Notes: generated from the letters alone by a model not told the origin. Shown: positions 1-11,424, counted from the first letter of the stretch. The stretch is 64,000 nucleotides of DNA from Channallabes apus (GCA_030522415.1 CM060114.1:23045304-23109303), one strand, 5' to 3'. Numbers and translations are program-made.

Positions 1-995
1 GTAAGTGTCTAGTAAAAAATACTTCATGATATTACTATGCAGGTTGACACACACACGCATGCAGGCAGGCACGCACACAAAATGTAATATATTTCATAGA
101 ACGCAAGCTTTTAGTAATGCTGTGTACAATTATTGGGTTTTGTTATTAAGGATTGCTGCAGAATTTGGCCCCATCTACACTATTCGTTATCACACATCAT
201 GTCCATGAAGAGAAATTTGCCCCTGTCCCCAGATTAAGATGTGCTCAGTGGTGTTCTTGAAAAGAGGGGTAAATACTTCTGAGCACTCACCTTCTGCTCA
301 GGATGTAAAGCTGGTGTAGAAATCAGCTGATAGACAGGCAGTTGATGATTTACATACAGTTCACTGTGAAAACACACAAGCATACATGTTATAAGGAGTA
401 TGAACACATATTTAATGACTTTATAATAGAATAGATAGAACCCGAACAAAAGCTGTTACATACATTGTGAAATCACATAGCTAACTACTCAGAAGAGCTC
501 TAGCTATGATAATACCACTACATTACACTGCAGTATTATACACTATATGGCACTCATGAGCTCCAGTAAACTGTATACAACAATTCATTAACCATCTGTA
601 ACATTTAACCCATAACAGGAACAGCTAAGAATTAGCTCAGGGATAATTAGCAATAGTTGATAGACAACAGTTGACATTCTGCTATCTTAGGTCTTTTAGT
701 AAGCTAGCGCTTAGCATAATGATATTAACTTGCTTAAATATCCATATTTGGACAGGTGTTTTACAGAAACAATGGAGCTAATTGTTTACATCACGTATAT
801 GTGTCCAAATACACCATTAAATTAATATATGTTAATGAACAAGCTAGTTTCCCCATGCTAAGCGCTAGTGGTTAGCATAGTGATATTAGCTTGCTTATAA
901 ATCCATATGTGGATGTATATTACAGAGATGCCATGGAGCTGATGGTTTATATCAGTGTTTAATGGTCTAAATGAATAAATAAATATTTACTGTTA
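1..995. other. AT-rich sequence without a recognised gene
   Basis: No reading frame here resembles a known protein. The only structure I see is a pair of diverged direct repeats, listed separately. Confidence 0.5.
698..950 (+). repeat. Two diverged ~95-bp direct repeats
   Basis: The stretch from about 703 (ttagcataatgatattaact) is repeated from about 872 (ttagcatagtgatattagct). Both copies continue through an 'atccatat' block, a 'ttacagag/aaac' block and 'atggagct'. They differ at many positions, so this is an old duplication or two copies of an unnamed repeat. Confidence 0.6.
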
Positions 996-1014
996 TTGTT
1001 GCGCACAAACGGGA

Positions 1015-1575
1015 AAAAGCACACACATACACACACAACATTTTCAAGAAGAAGACACTTTTACAAGAGAAAAAACACTTTTACAAGAGAAAAAGCACAC
1101 ATTTACAAGGGGAAAAGCACACATTTACAAGGGAAAAAGCACACATTTACAAGGGAAAAAGCACACATTTACAAGAGAAAAAACACATTTTCAAGAGAAA
1201 AAGCACACATTTACAAGGGAAAAAACATTTTCAAGATAAAAAAGCACACATTTACAAGGGAAAAAAACATTTTCAAGATAAAAAAAGCACACATTTACAA
1301 GGGAAAAAACACATTTTCAAGAAGAAAAAAACTTTTTCAAGAGAAAAAGCAGACATTTACAAGGGGAAAAAACATTTTCAAGATAAAAAGCACACATTTA
1401 CAAGGGGAAAAGCACACATTTACAAAAAAAAATTTTCAAGACAAAAAGCACACATTTACAAGGGGAAAAGCACACATTTACAAATAAAAAACATTTTCAG
1501 GAGAAAAAGCACCCATTTACAAGGGAAAAGTACACATTTTCAAGAAAAAAAAGCACACATTTACAAGGGAAAAAA
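1015..1575 (+). repeat. Minisatellite, unit about 20 bp
   Basis: Repeats of a unit close to AAAAAGCACACATTTACAAG alternate with a variant containing ACATTTTCAAGA. The 163-codon open frame over this array is a product of the repeat, which lacks stops in one frame, and is not treated as a gene. Confidence 0.9.
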
Positions 1576-1697
1576 CATACACATATATGGGAAAGATGAT
1601 TTGCCCTTCTGGGCCACCGTAGTGATGAGACTCTTACAGTATATAGAGTTTAAATAGTTTCACTTTATATTTTTATACAAAAAATATATATTAGACA

Positions 1698-2004
1698 TTG
1701 CACCTCTAGGTTTCAGGTTTGATCATGCCACTGGTCTGTGTGCATAGAGTTTACAAGGTCTCCCTGTGCTTGGGGTGTTTTCTGTGGGTACCTGCTTTCT
1801 TCCCACAGTCCAAAGACATGCAGATTAGGCTTATTGGCATTGCCAAATTGCCTGTAGTGTGTGAATGAATGTGTATGTTTATGTGCCCTGTGAAGGATTG
1901 GCACCCCATCCAGGGTGTACCCCACCTTATATCCTAAGTCTTCTAGGATAGGCTTCAGGCCCCTTATGACCTTGTATACAGAATAAAGCGGTATAGACCG
2001 TAAG
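1698..2004 (+). mobile_element. V-SINE (DANA/HE1-like), 5'-truncated and decayed
   Basis: Matches the conserved order of the better copy at 56612-56970: a 'gtgtgcat-gagttt' block, 'gtccaaagacatgcag', 'attgcctgtagtgtgtgaatg', 'ccagggtgtaccc', 'ggataggct-caggcc' and the terminal 'aaagcggtatag'. The tRNA-derived head is mostly lost. Confidence 0.75.
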
Positions 2005-2040
2005 TTAGTAAGAGTAAATATTTATATATAGGAAAATGAT

Positions 2041-2375
2041 CAAGTGCAGGGAGAACATGCAAAATCCATGCACACAGACCTGGGGGGTGTTCTTCGTACG
2101 TCGCTAACTCAGTTAGCTGGATTTGATTGTTGTGGATTTGTCCTGATCTTGGATTGTTTCGTTCTTCGATGCTCATCTCGCATTTGCTGTCATAGCAACA
2201 TGTCCGTAAGCTTGAACCTGCTTGGTAGCAGGTTTATTTCATGTAAACAGGATTAAGGCTGCGCTCCTGCCGGGTTATGATTGGTTGAAATGGTGAGGTC
2301 ACATCTGATTGGTTAAAGTGCACGACTGACGTGGACTGACTCACGTGGGGAAAGAAAAGTATCTTGCATGCATAC

Positions 2376-2422
<47 letters not shown>

Positions 2423-3022
2423 GCTATCAAATATATTAGAACATAAATTCATAGGTTTTTTTATTATTATAGTAAACTCTAGGCACGAGACAGCCCTCAA
2501 GACCATTAATTCAAATTCTTGTATAATGTTTATTTTGTAACATTTATTTTTCAGGGGTTCGTCATGAATATGCAAATAGCGATTATGTGTGTGTGGTGGT
2601 GGTGGTGGGGGGGGAAATCCATGGGAGGGAAGCATTTCAATGCATAACACGTGGGGGGGGGGGGCATTTCAGCGCATAACAGGTGTTACAAAAAAAATTT
2701 AGCTTGTTCTTTTGTCATTTCGTCAACCAATCAAAGGGCTTGTGATCAGTGTTTCTACTGTCGATGGATATCGCCTTTTAAACCAACGCACGAACGCGGA
2801 ATAATCCTAGACAACTCAATCCGGCCATACTAATCATCAACAACAGGTGTGCTCGAAGATCCAACTTAGCCAGGTCTTAATTAGCACGATGATCTCATCT
2901 TAGATGTGTCAATTCATCCCGGATGTATCAAGCGACGTACGAAGAACACCCCCCTGAGGTGGAAATAAAATCCAGAACCTGGAGGTGCAAGGTGACCGCA
3001 CGAACCACTGAGGCACCATGCT
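2041..3022 (-). mobile_element. Inverted V-SINE fragment, split by a Harbinger element
   Basis: On the minus strand, 3022-2957 resembles the tRNA-derived V-SINE head and 2079-2041 resembles the block that follows it ('ctgtgtgcatgga-tttgcatg'). The two halves become contiguous if the 2083-2953 element and one CTG copy are removed, so this is the empty-site evidence for that insertion. Confidence 0.65.
2083..2953. mobile_element. Non-autonomous PIF/Harbinger-like element, copy 1
   Basis: Ends are terminal inverted repeats starting GGGGGTGTTCTTCGTACG, flanked on both sides by CTG (2080-2082 and 2954-2956). The G-rich ends and 3-bp CWG-type duplication resemble the coding Harbinger element at 54098-59340. 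No transposase is present. The interior holds an (AT)n tract near 2378-2417, a G-rich simple repeat near 2593-2620 and a poly-G run near 2653. It lies within an inverted V-SINE and is almost identical to the element at 3182-4243. Confidence 0.8.
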
Positions 3023-3181
3023 ACTCCATTTAAATATCTACATTTGTAAATAATTTTTATATAATGAGACTTATAATTTTAACTAGCCGTATGTAGTGTT
3101 GATTGCTTTCAGTGCTACATATGTATTAAAAAATAAGCCCTGTGTGTTGAATTAGTCATGTATCAACACAATGGTGGTCTG

Positions 3182-3460
3182 GGGGGTGTTCTTCGTACAT
3201 CGCTAACTCAGTTAGCTGGATTTGATTGTTGTGGATTTGTCCTGATCTTGGATTGTTTCGTTCTTCGATGCTCATCTCGCATTTGCTGTCATAGCAACAT
3301 GTCCGTAAGCTTGAACCTGCTCGGTAGCAGGTTTATTTCATGTAAACAGGATTAAGGCTGCGCTCCTGCCGGGTTATGATTGGTTGAAATGGTGAGGTCA
3401 CATCTGATTGGTTAAAGAGCGCTGACGTGAACTGACTCACGTGGGGAAAGAAAAGTATCT

Positions 3461-3511
<51 letters not shown>

Positions 3512-4243
3512 GTAATCAAATATTATTAGAACATACATTCATAGGTTTTTTAATTATAATAAACTCTAGGCATGAGACAGCCCTCAAGACCATTAATTCA
3601 AATTCTTGTATAATGTTTATTTTGTAACACATTTATTTTTCAGGGGTTCGTTATGAATATGCAAATATCTATCTATCTATCTAATATATATAATTATTTT
3701 TATAATGAAAAATTGGACAAAACTAATAAAGTAAACAATATAAACGTATACATGTTTTTGAAAAAAAATATTCATATTTAAATTTTTCCATATACAACAT
3801 TTTTTTTTTATATTTCATTGTCTCATGTAATTTGTAAAACATATGTGCATATTATGTTCTAATATAATATTTGATAGTGATTATGTGTGTGTGGTGGTGG
3901 GGGGGGGGGGATCCATGGCAGGGAAGCATTTCAGCGCATAACACGTGGGGGGGAGGGAGCATTTCAGCGCAGGTGTTACAAAAAAATTTAGCTTGTTCTT
4001 TTTGTCATTTCGTCAACCAATCAAAGGGCTTGTGATCAGTGTTTCTACTGTCGATGCATATCGCCTTTTAAACCAACGCACGAACGCGCAATAATCCTAG
4101 ACAACTCAATCCGGCCATACTAATCATCAACAACAGGTGTGCTCGAAGAACCGACTTAGCCAGAGCGTAATTAGCACGATGATCTCATCTTAGATGTGTC
4201 AATTCATCCCGGATGTTTCAAGCGACATACGAAGAACACCCCC
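3182..4243. mobile_element. Non-autonomous PIF/Harbinger-like element, copy 2
   Basis: Same terminal repeats and interior as copy 1. The flanks read CTG on the left (3179-3181) and CAG on the right (4244-4246), an imperfect CWG duplication. It differs from copy 1 by a longer (AT)n tract (3461-3506) and an extra AT-rich stretch of about 200 bp (roughly 3665-3875) beginning with (ATCT)n. Confidence 0.8.
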
Positions 4244-4360
4244 CAGAGCTTTGGCAACAGCAACAAGAGAGTTCTAATCCTGAAGTATTTACTGCTGCTT
4301 AGGTACAACTGCTCTTCCTGAGCTTTTGAAATCTATAATCTCATGGATATTTTAACAACA

Positions 4361-4992
4361 TGACACTTCTCACGTCGTGGGGGTGGAGTTGAAGGATCCA
4401 AGTGCAGAGAGAAGTGTTTATAGTTTCTGAAAAAGGCCCGTGGAGATAACGTGGTAGTGCAGGACCGGCGTGTGCATGCACAGCGCGTTCAGCGCTTTTA
4501 ATCAATGAGCCCTGGAAGTGCCGTGAGGAGCGCTTGCAGTTTCTGTGAATGGGCACTTGTGGCGGGAATGCGGAAGTGCGGAGTGAGTGCTTGCCGTTTC
4601 TCTGAATGAACTCCGCGGCGGGAATGCGGAAGCGTGGAGTGGCTCGCGGTCGAGGAACAGGCAGAGAGCTGGAGAAACGAGTCTGTGATCCAAATTCGTG
4701 GTCGAAAAACAATTCCAATAGTCGGCAACAGTAAATCCGAGAAGGCAGGAAATCCGTAGCGTGAGACAAGGTCGAGGTCCGTGATGTCAAGGTAGAGTGA
4801 AACGCTGGAATACTGGACATGGATAGCACACAATAATCAGACGACGTAGCGGTGTCAGAGCGTGGTTTAAATAGGCAGAGGCTGATTACTGATGGCGTCC
4901 AGGTGTGCAGAGAAGGGGGGGGGGGCGGTGCGATGCGAGAGTGGTTGACAAACATGGATCATGACGGGGCTGTGGCTTGGTGTGTCGTGACA
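4361..4992 (-). mobile_element. Probable solo LTR, minus orientation
   Basis: On the minus strand the block opens TGTCACGACACACC and closes GTGAGAAGTGTCA, giving TG...CA ends typical of LTRs. It contains a TATA-like 'tatttaaa' near 4868 and is much more GC-rich than its flanks. I could not define a clean 5-bp target duplication. Overlapping minus-strand open frames look like chance in GC-rich sequence. Confidence 0.45.
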
Positions 4993-5339
4993 ACACTAGA
5001 CTTACCAAACACTAGAACTGATACATTTGTGGAAATGAGGCATTTAAAGTGTGAAGAGAGCCTTTTTAGAAAACATGCTGATATGCCACATAAAAATCTA
5101 CAAAGATTTAGTTTCAGCTTAGCATATGTCCTCTTGCACACAGTATGTGCACTGAATACATATTTGATTCAAATGTAATATTTGTGTATCTTGCAGCTAC
5201 TGTAAATATCTCTTTAGATTAATTAAATTAGCAATTAAGCCTGATGGATAACAAACAAACTAAAAACAAAATCAAATCTCCACACCCTAAAATTTCCACC
5301 AATAAAATGGCATTTTTCTAATAAAAAATAAATAAATTA
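4993..5339. other. No recognised feature
   Basis: AT-rich sequence in which I recognise nothing. Confidence 0.4.
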
Positions 5340-5563
5340 TATATGAACAGCACCGCGTCGCAAAGTCCAGCTTCCCAACAGTCAGACCCCGAGCTACACT
5401 CCCCGCTGTGTTTTATTGCGCCGATATCTCATGGGCCGTTGCCTGATTCTGCGGCCCTGCTACTTCACATACCTAAAGGGTGGGGAGGCCGCCTAACTAG
5501 TGAGCGAGGAGCAATACCTGTATCAATTTGGGCGCACGCCCAGCACAGGCGCACGCCGTGACA
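5340..5563 (-). mobile_element. LTR fragment related to the LTR at 51925-52452
   Basis: Reading the minus strand from 5563, the start TGTCACGGCGTGCGCC and the following 'ctgggcgtgcgcccaaat' match the start of the LTR at 51925 (TGCCACGGCGTGCACC). Further in, a 'tgct-ctcgct' block is also shared. The other end is not defined. Confidence 0.5.
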
Positions 5564-5589
5564 CTCTGTAAGTAAGCTAAGCTAGCAAA

Positions 5590-5731
5590 GCTAGCGGGCA
5601 TAAATAGGTTATGTTTAGGAAAATGGTATCGGATCGGTACGTGGACCCAAGTACTCGCCGATTCCGATGCCAGCTTTTTTTGTGGTATCGGCAGCATTTC
5701 CGATACCAGTATCGGAATCGGAACAACCCTA
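5590..5731 (-). mobile_element. hAT-like transposon end
   Basis: The minus strand from 5731 starts TAGGGTTGTTCCGATTCCG and continues with alternating 'tatcgg/ccgata' motifs, a layout I recognise from fish hAT termini. The opposite end and the 8-bp duplication were not found. Confidence 0.5.
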
Positions 5732-5855
5732 GTCTTAGGTAATTGACAGGGCAGGCAATAGAAGGCAGTAAGGTTGAGATGCAATCAAGATGCACAGAAA
5801 CGAAAGTACATGAAATGTATATACAATATATCCCACTTACCCATCTGGTGTTGGC

Positions 5856-6086
5856 TTATCCCTTTTTTAGGTGCTGTTGACACCAGGATGGTAGGTACTG
5901 TGCTGCCTTTGGCCGCATGGAGTTGAGGCACCCTGCCCCTTGTTTGCAGGAGGTGGAGCTGACCATGGTTCTGAACCTATGCTGGGTTTTCCTCTGCTTG
6001 GTTGAGTGTGAGGGAGACAGATAGTAAGCGACGCTGGCTCTAGGCCCGATGTCACATTGGGTTATATACGTGCGAGTTTTGTGCAA
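5856..6086 (-). other. Possible decayed exon with a splice donor
   Basis: All three minus-strand frames are open for 60 or more codons, and the block ends on the minus strand at a consensus-like donor (ATGG/GTAAGTGG near 5844). I do not recognise the product. It may be a leftover of an unidentified transposon or pure chance. Confidence 0.2.
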
Positions 6087-6122
6087 TTGTTCAAAAACCT
6101 AGAAATCCACCTCATACAGTTT

Positions 6123-6160
6123 CAGTACATGTATCCAATCCACATTGGATACATGTACTG
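6123..6160. repeat. Perfect 17-bp inverted repeat
   Basis: CAGTACATGTATCCAAT is followed by the 4-nt spacer CCAC and its exact reverse complement. The hairpin would have a 17-bp stem. Confidence 0.85.
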
Positions 6161-6324
6161 TACATGTGTTTTATTTGCTGTTGGGTTTGCTGTTATTTAG
6201 TATTAATAAAATGTTGGATGGGAAAAAAATAGTTTCTGATGAGTATGAATATTTTATGCATACCTCATATGTAATGATATGACAGTTTTACTTTATATGT
6301 TCATATACAAAAACATACTAAAAG

Positions 6325-6632
6325 TTGCACCTCCAGAGTCCAGGTTCGATGTCCACTTTGGGTCTGTGTGCATGGAATTTGCATGCTCTCTGCATGCTTC
6401 GTTGGATTCTTCTGGAAGCTCCGGTCTCACAGTAGATGCAGTCTCAGGCAGATTAGGCTAATTGGCAATCCCATATTGCCCGTAGTATCTGAATGAGCGT
6501 GTGAGTCTGTGTATGTGTGTGTGTGCTCTGCAATGTACCAATGTCCTGTCCTGGGTGTACCCCGAAGTTTTCTGGGATAGGCTCCAGGCCCCCCGTGACC
6601 CAGAATACAGGATAAAGCGGTATAGATGATGA
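6325..6632 (+). mobile_element. V-SINE relic
   Basis: Carries the V-SINE block order: 'gtctgtgtgcatgga', 'ttgcatg-tctc', 'attaggctaattggca', 'ttgcccgtagta', 'cctgggtgtaccc', 'gggataggctccaggcc' and 'aaagcggtatag'. It is 5'-decayed, like the copy at 1698. Confidence 0.75.
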
Positions 6633-6649
6633 GTGAGGGTAAATGACAT

Positions 6650-7255
6650 ATTAGAAGTTTTAAACTGCTTTACTTAAAAATTAGATACATGTTTCTAAAC
6701 ACTGTAAAGAAATATTTCCCAATTTTTTATATTACATTTCCATGTAGGATGTTTGAGTTGTCAGTCATATGTTTGCTAACTTTCAATGGCTAACTTTCTG
6801 ATTGTAAATAAAACGTGAATAATTATAAGCAATTGTTCTCAGGTAGATAATGCAACCTTCTAGTTCATGACCTCTCCCCATATCGTTTCACTAATCAATC
6901 TTTCCTCTCTTTTCTTTCCACTTGATGGATTTAGAGGAAGAACTGGACTAAGCAAGCTAATGTAGCCATAATTGATTGAGGAATTGATTTTCTGTTGTTC
7001 CATTGGGTGAGAATAATTTATTTACAAATGGCTTGTAATTACACCTCTGTGTGTGAACAAAGTATAGTTGTTCTGCCTTTTTTCACTTAAGATTCATGTA
7101 ACAACAATCCATGTTGTTTATTACATTGATGCACCATTGATCTGTATTAAGACCTCTTAGAGTTTAATAAGGCATTTAAAGGCATATGTGTATTTGTGTT
7201 ATTATATTGCTAATGGTATTGAATAAGCCTACAAGCTTATAAGTGTATCCTAAAT
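6650..7255. other. No gene; apparently unique AT-rich sequence
   Basis: No transposon hallmark seen. The part from about 6945 to 7075 has several homeodomain-like cores (taat/atta, ATTGATTGAGGAATTGAT) and no simple-repeat structure, so it could be conserved non-coding DNA. That is only a possibility. Confidence 0.3.
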
Positions 7256-7261
7256 TTGGTG

Positions 7262-7372
7262 TTACAAGATTCTACATGGCATCTTGTGCTGGCGGTCGTG
7301 TAAGCATTTCACTGCATATCGTACTGTGTATGACTGTGTATGTGACGAATAAAATTTGAATTTGAATTTGAA
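7262..7372 (+). mobile_element. LINE 3' tail with (TTTGAA)n
   Basis: 'catttcactgcatatcgtac...tgtgacgaataaaa' followed by (TTTGAA)n is a familiar non-LTR retrotransposon 3' end in fish. Only the tail is present. Confidence 0.55.
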
Positions 7373-7559
7373 TTTCAAACATAAGCTTATAATAGATTTA
7401 TTTATTTATTATTTAGTTTATCCTAGTTTGTGCTGTGGAAATCCAGGATGCAAAATGGGAATACACCACATGACATCAGACATAACTGAACCCCTTTCTA
7501 ACTTTTCTAATTCTAACTCTTCAACCAGCAAATGGCTATGTTTATAAATTAATTTTAAC

Positions 7560-7837
7560 TAGCAGTTATTAAATGCTTAATTAAGAAACCTGACCTTGAG
7601 CACTGTCAGGTGTCCATCTATAGGCCAATATCAAACCTCCCCATTATCTACAAGACATTAAAACATGTTGTAGCATGTCTACATAGAAATAACATTTATG
7701 AAATTTATCAGTCAGGGTATCATAGCACAGAGACAACACTGGTTTAGTGGTAAATGACTTCAATATAGCCTCTGAGGGTTGTGTCTCTCTGCTTGTCCTT
7801 AGTGCAGCTTTTGCTAATACTACAGTATTCTCCTTGA
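7560..7837 (+). mobile_element. L2-like LINE, 5' piece of the reverse transcriptase
   Basis: Frames over this stretch decode to decayed reverse transcriptase blocks such as YRPISNLPIIYKTL and YQSGYHSTETTL. The piece stops at the TA target of the 7-kb transposon, and the same LINE resumes at 14883. Joining the flanks after removing one TA copy keeps the LINE reading frame. Confidence 0.75.
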
Positions 7838-8183
7838 TACAGTGGTTACAAAATCGGAATAACCATCCCGCCGCGCATACCGCCGTTTAAAGGCAACAGC
7901 GGCCAAAATAAATCAGTTGCATTTCAAAGTCATTCGTAAAATGGCCGCCAGGTGGCGCAAAGTGACATTTTCATTCATCGCAGTAAATACAACAGTGATG
8001 GTAATTTCCACAACAAACATGAAAAATCTGAACCAGAGCTATTGATGTGTACTGTACAATAATGAGTAAAAAAAATTATAGTAGATTTATTAACTGAAAT
8101 AAATGACCATATTTTTCAAGAGAATTTTCAAGCCCCACTCATCAAACAAAATTATAACGAAATCGGCCAAGTTTACTATTTAT

Positions 8184-8560
8184 TTAAATATAAATTTCTA
8201 AACCAATAAGATCAAATAACACCAAGTTATTATTATAACAGGCTTACTTCGTCACTTATCAAAGAAGTACACGTGCTTTCAAAAAAGTCGAGTGGCTTAT
8301 TAACGTCTCTGGTGTGCATTGTCTCTAAGTGGCCACTTGGTGTAGCGGTTAGAACGCTCGGCCAGAGATCTGCAAAGCCCCGTTTCGAATCCCGAGTGAT
8401 GATGTTTTAAAATTGTTTTATTTTAAAACTAAATAAAATGTTTTAAGTACGCTTAAGATAGAGTCTTATAAAGGCTATGTAGACTTATATAGTTTTATTA
8501 TATATTTTTTGCACATTAATCTGAGTCCTCATCTGTTAGATCTGTTTAGTTTTTTTTTTG
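8184..8560 (+). repeat. Left arm of a ~375-bp inverted repeat
   Basis: Nearly the reverse complement of 14150-14536, with roughly 95% identity by eye. Shared blocks include 'taaatttctaaaccaataag', 'gtctctggtgtgcattgtct' and 'catctgttagatctgtttag'. The arm contains a tRNA-like segment. Confidence 0.85.
8331..8398 (+). other. tRNA-like segment in the left arm
   Basis: Shows an A-box-like TGGTGTAGCGGTTAGAACGC and a B-box-like GTTTCGAATCC about 35 nt apart. The B box has one change from the GGTTCGAATCC seen in the opposite arm. I could not fold a confident acceptor stem, so this is probably a tRNA-derived (SINE-like) segment and not a functional tRNA gene. Confidence 0.4.
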
Positions 8561-8741
8561 CCGGCTTTGCCCGGCAGCGTGCGGGAAGCTGTGAAAATGC
8601 CCTTCATTACCTGTAGGGCGAAGTCGTGTTTCAGTCTGAAGTATTGAGTCTACTGAAGCCGAAAATGTGTCCAAATTAAACCGCGCATGCGTGTTTGGAG
8701 ACGCTGTGCCCGCGCTGTGTATCAGTCGGTTGGGAATCATC

Positions 8742-8790
8742 ATGGAGGTACAACACGGCGTGGCTGGAGCTGGAGTTTGTCGTGTTCGAG
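8742..8790 (+). pseudogene. First coding exon of the transposon-borne cassette gene (7-kb element)
   Basis: An ATG opens 16 codons (MEVQHGVAGAGVCRVR) and ends at a strong donor, CGAG/GTAAGT. The GC-rich region upstream (8565-8741) looks like a promoter and 5' UTR and is conserved in the 10.8-kb element at 17719-17902, where the ATG has been lost. The later exons at 9259 and 9761 suggest a spliced plus-strand gene. Joined directly to the 57-bp exon, the frame meets an early stop, so an exon is missing or the copy is dead. Confidence 0.5.
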
Positions 8791-9258
8791 GTAAGTTTAG
8801 CTTTCTTTTTTGGATATGATTCTCGCAGTGAGATGCCATTTCTGAACAAACTGAGTTAAAGCATTAAATGGTAAAAGAGCACTAGCAATAAACGTTTTTT
8901 TTATTAATAAGTTACAAGTTAAATTTCAACTGTAAAGAACCTGTACATATGTTCATACAGTATTGACAGCAGCTCTAATTTGTCTAAATCGCATTAAAAA
9001 TAAGTCGAGTCATCCTGTGACCCTGCATGCTTAATGTTCTTGCTTCTCACTTTTTCCTTAATCCCTCGCTGTTCTATCTTGTATTTTTCTAACGGTGTCA
9101 GAAACTTTGTGTTAGTAGCACTGCTTGACATGCTTGATGCCTTCCTCTTTTTTAATTTGCTTTGGATAAAGGCAAAACTTACAAAAGATGAAGAAATGCC
9201 TAAATGTAGTTGTACGAATAAAAGATTATGTAATGATACAATGTAAATATTTTCACAG

Positions 9259-9315
9259 AAACAAAGCGTAAAGATGAGACATGAATCTGAAGAGGATCTC
9301 TTTCATGATTTCCTG
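9259..9315 (+). pseudogene. 57-bp internal exon of the cassette gene
   Basis: Flanked by a good acceptor (TTTTCACAG) and a donor (CTG/GTAAAG). One frame reads KQSVKMRHESEEDLFHDFL, an acidic segment. The other copy (19826-19882) keeps both splice sites and the same length with only conservative changes, which supports a real exon. Confidence 0.5.
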
Positions 9316-9760
9316 GTAAAGCATTGTTTTCTTATTAATTATACAATTTATTAATACCTTGAATATAGTGTTTGTTGCATTGGACAGAAGCATATAAATG
9401 CAAATGAATATATAAATCTGAGTAATTATTGAACGAATTTTCATGTTTGGACTAACCCTTTAAATACAAACTCAGCATTCATCATAGGATTTCCTGACAC
9501 TGTAAAGGTGCAGAGTAATCTATGGAGTGTAGCCATCTCATGCCATGTTTTACAATGTTTTATTGATGCAAGATTATTGCTAAAGCAATTTAACCCAAGT
9601 TCATGAAGTATCTGAAGTATATGAAGTGATGGTTATTTTTTATTATCAATTATTTTTATTTTTTTCTCTGTGAAATGAAGTCAGCACAGGTTGAAGCAAT
9701 TCAGATTTTTTTTTTGTTTCTCAAAATAAATTATTTATTTTCTTGTACATTTTATGCAAG

Positions 9761-10002
9761 GGGACAGACGAAGTGATGCCAGTATGCACCTTCTTAAAAT
9801 CCTTGTCGTCCGTGCTGTTGAAGGGGAAGAACCGGTTGGTGTATCCATAATCCTTGAAGGAGAGGAAATTTTGCAAGAATGTGGCAATAGCTCCGAGCAC
9901 TGCGCTACACATTTGAGCTATTTTCAGAAAGTGCTTCTAGAACTTGATGGGATTAAGCTATCACCAAAAGTGCAAGCTTTAAAGATGAAGTTATCATCTT
10001 AA
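9761..10002 (+). pseudogene. Last exon of the cassette gene; SAM-domain-type fish family C-terminus, internally deleted
   Basis: Reads about 80 residues, including LLKILVVRAVEGEEPVGVSI, VLLELDGIKLSPKVQALK and a stop at 10000-10002. I recognise this as the C-terminal end of an abundant teleost family of uncharacterised proteins that often carry an N-terminal SAM domain; this is from memory, not a search. Compared with the homologous exon at 38197-38445, the central MGLIYALNL-type block is missing. The acceptor is damaged (TGCAAG here, TGCAG in the 10.8-kb copy). An AATAAA signal lies near 10410. Confidence 0.55.
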
Positions 10003-10452
10003 AACATTTGATTTGGCTTGACTACAAGTCTTTACATGTTGTGTTTACATGTTCAGCTTAAAATGTTTTAATTCGTTATGGTTTCAATGGCATACTTTTA
10101 AGTGCACTAGTCCAGAGTGCTGATTTGAATGTTGCAACTTCACTGCTTCAGAGGGCTATTAAGTTTTAACGTTTATTCTACAGTTTGTTTAATGTATTTT
10201 CTGGTGTATTTTATTTCTAAATGAATGCTGTATTTTATTTATTTATTTATTATTATTATTATTTTACACAATTTTGTTTAAAACGAGTATTTCAGGCCTG
10301 GTGCCGTGCAGTTGTTTCTATGGATGCAAAATTTAGCTGAATGCACTTTTATTAAAAAGACAACTTGGATCTAGACTGTGAATGTCACAAATATTTGGTA
10401 ATGTTGGTGAATAAACTGTTTAATTATATTTTAGTTGTGTGATTTATGAAAG

Positions 10453-11325
10453 ATGTTCCTAATGTTACGTCAGAGGACATGCGCCGATGTTTATCACACA
10501 TTCCAATAAGAGAGAGATTACTCACTCCCAAAGTTTTTTTTGCGCCGTATTTCGATTTTTAAAAAAGTTGCTCATTTTCACCACGAACACGGATGAGCCT
10601 TCGGGTTTCCTCAGCCGTCCCTATAATATAAATTACAAAACTGTAGTCACGTTGCAATAAGTAAGAATAGTGTAAGCACCGTTCATTTACATGTACACAT
10701 ATGGCCGTAAGCTAAACAAACAATGCGTTATCAAATGCTCGGCAAACTGCCGTGCTACTGAACTTTCATATTTGTTTGTAGCATGCAGTAAACTGTATGT
10801 GACATAAAAATATATATTTGTAATATCGTGCAATCTGTACTATCCGCTAGCAAACTTTAGCGATTTTTTTGCAAACGTTTCTTTACAGAACATCACCACA
10901 AACACAAGACTAAAGGTAATATACATATAATGAAAACTTGTCATAAAAATCTTTATTAATGGTAAACATTAACATTTATGTCTCTGCTTGCTCGAGTGAG
11001 CAGCCATGTTGAAAATTTCGCTTAGCCCTTCGTTTGAAGTGAGGTCCCGAAAAATCTTCGTTTGGAGGGCTATCTGGCCCTTACCCCCTCCCCCTACACC
11101 TCCAACCAAAAGAGAAATGAGACACCACTACCCCTGCACGTGAACGCGCCAAGTGGAATGGTAGGGGGAAGGGGTAGAAATGGGATTCAGCCTTAATATT
11201 GGAGCAATAAAATTTACTTAAAATCTATGTGTCCAAATTGTTACGAGGATTTTATCAAGTAAATCTTACAAGTTCTTTTTTTCAGTGAATGGTGAACACG
11301 ATGATTTAAGAATTTAATTAAACAC

Positions 11326-11424
<99 letters not shown>

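Noticed and set aside
996..1487. 163-codon open frame
   Set aside because: Entirely a product of the ~20-bp minisatellite, which has no stops in this frame.
996..1600. CRISPR-like array
   Set aside because: Direct repeats are adjacent and variable with no unique spacers, and the window is eukaryotic.
2234..2650. 138-codon minus-strand frame
   Set aside because: Covers (AT)n and G-rich simple repeats inside a Harbinger-derived element; no domain.
4341..4955. Overlapping minus-strand frames of up to 204 codons
   Set aside because: GC-rich LTR-like sequence is open in several frames at once; none resembles a protein.
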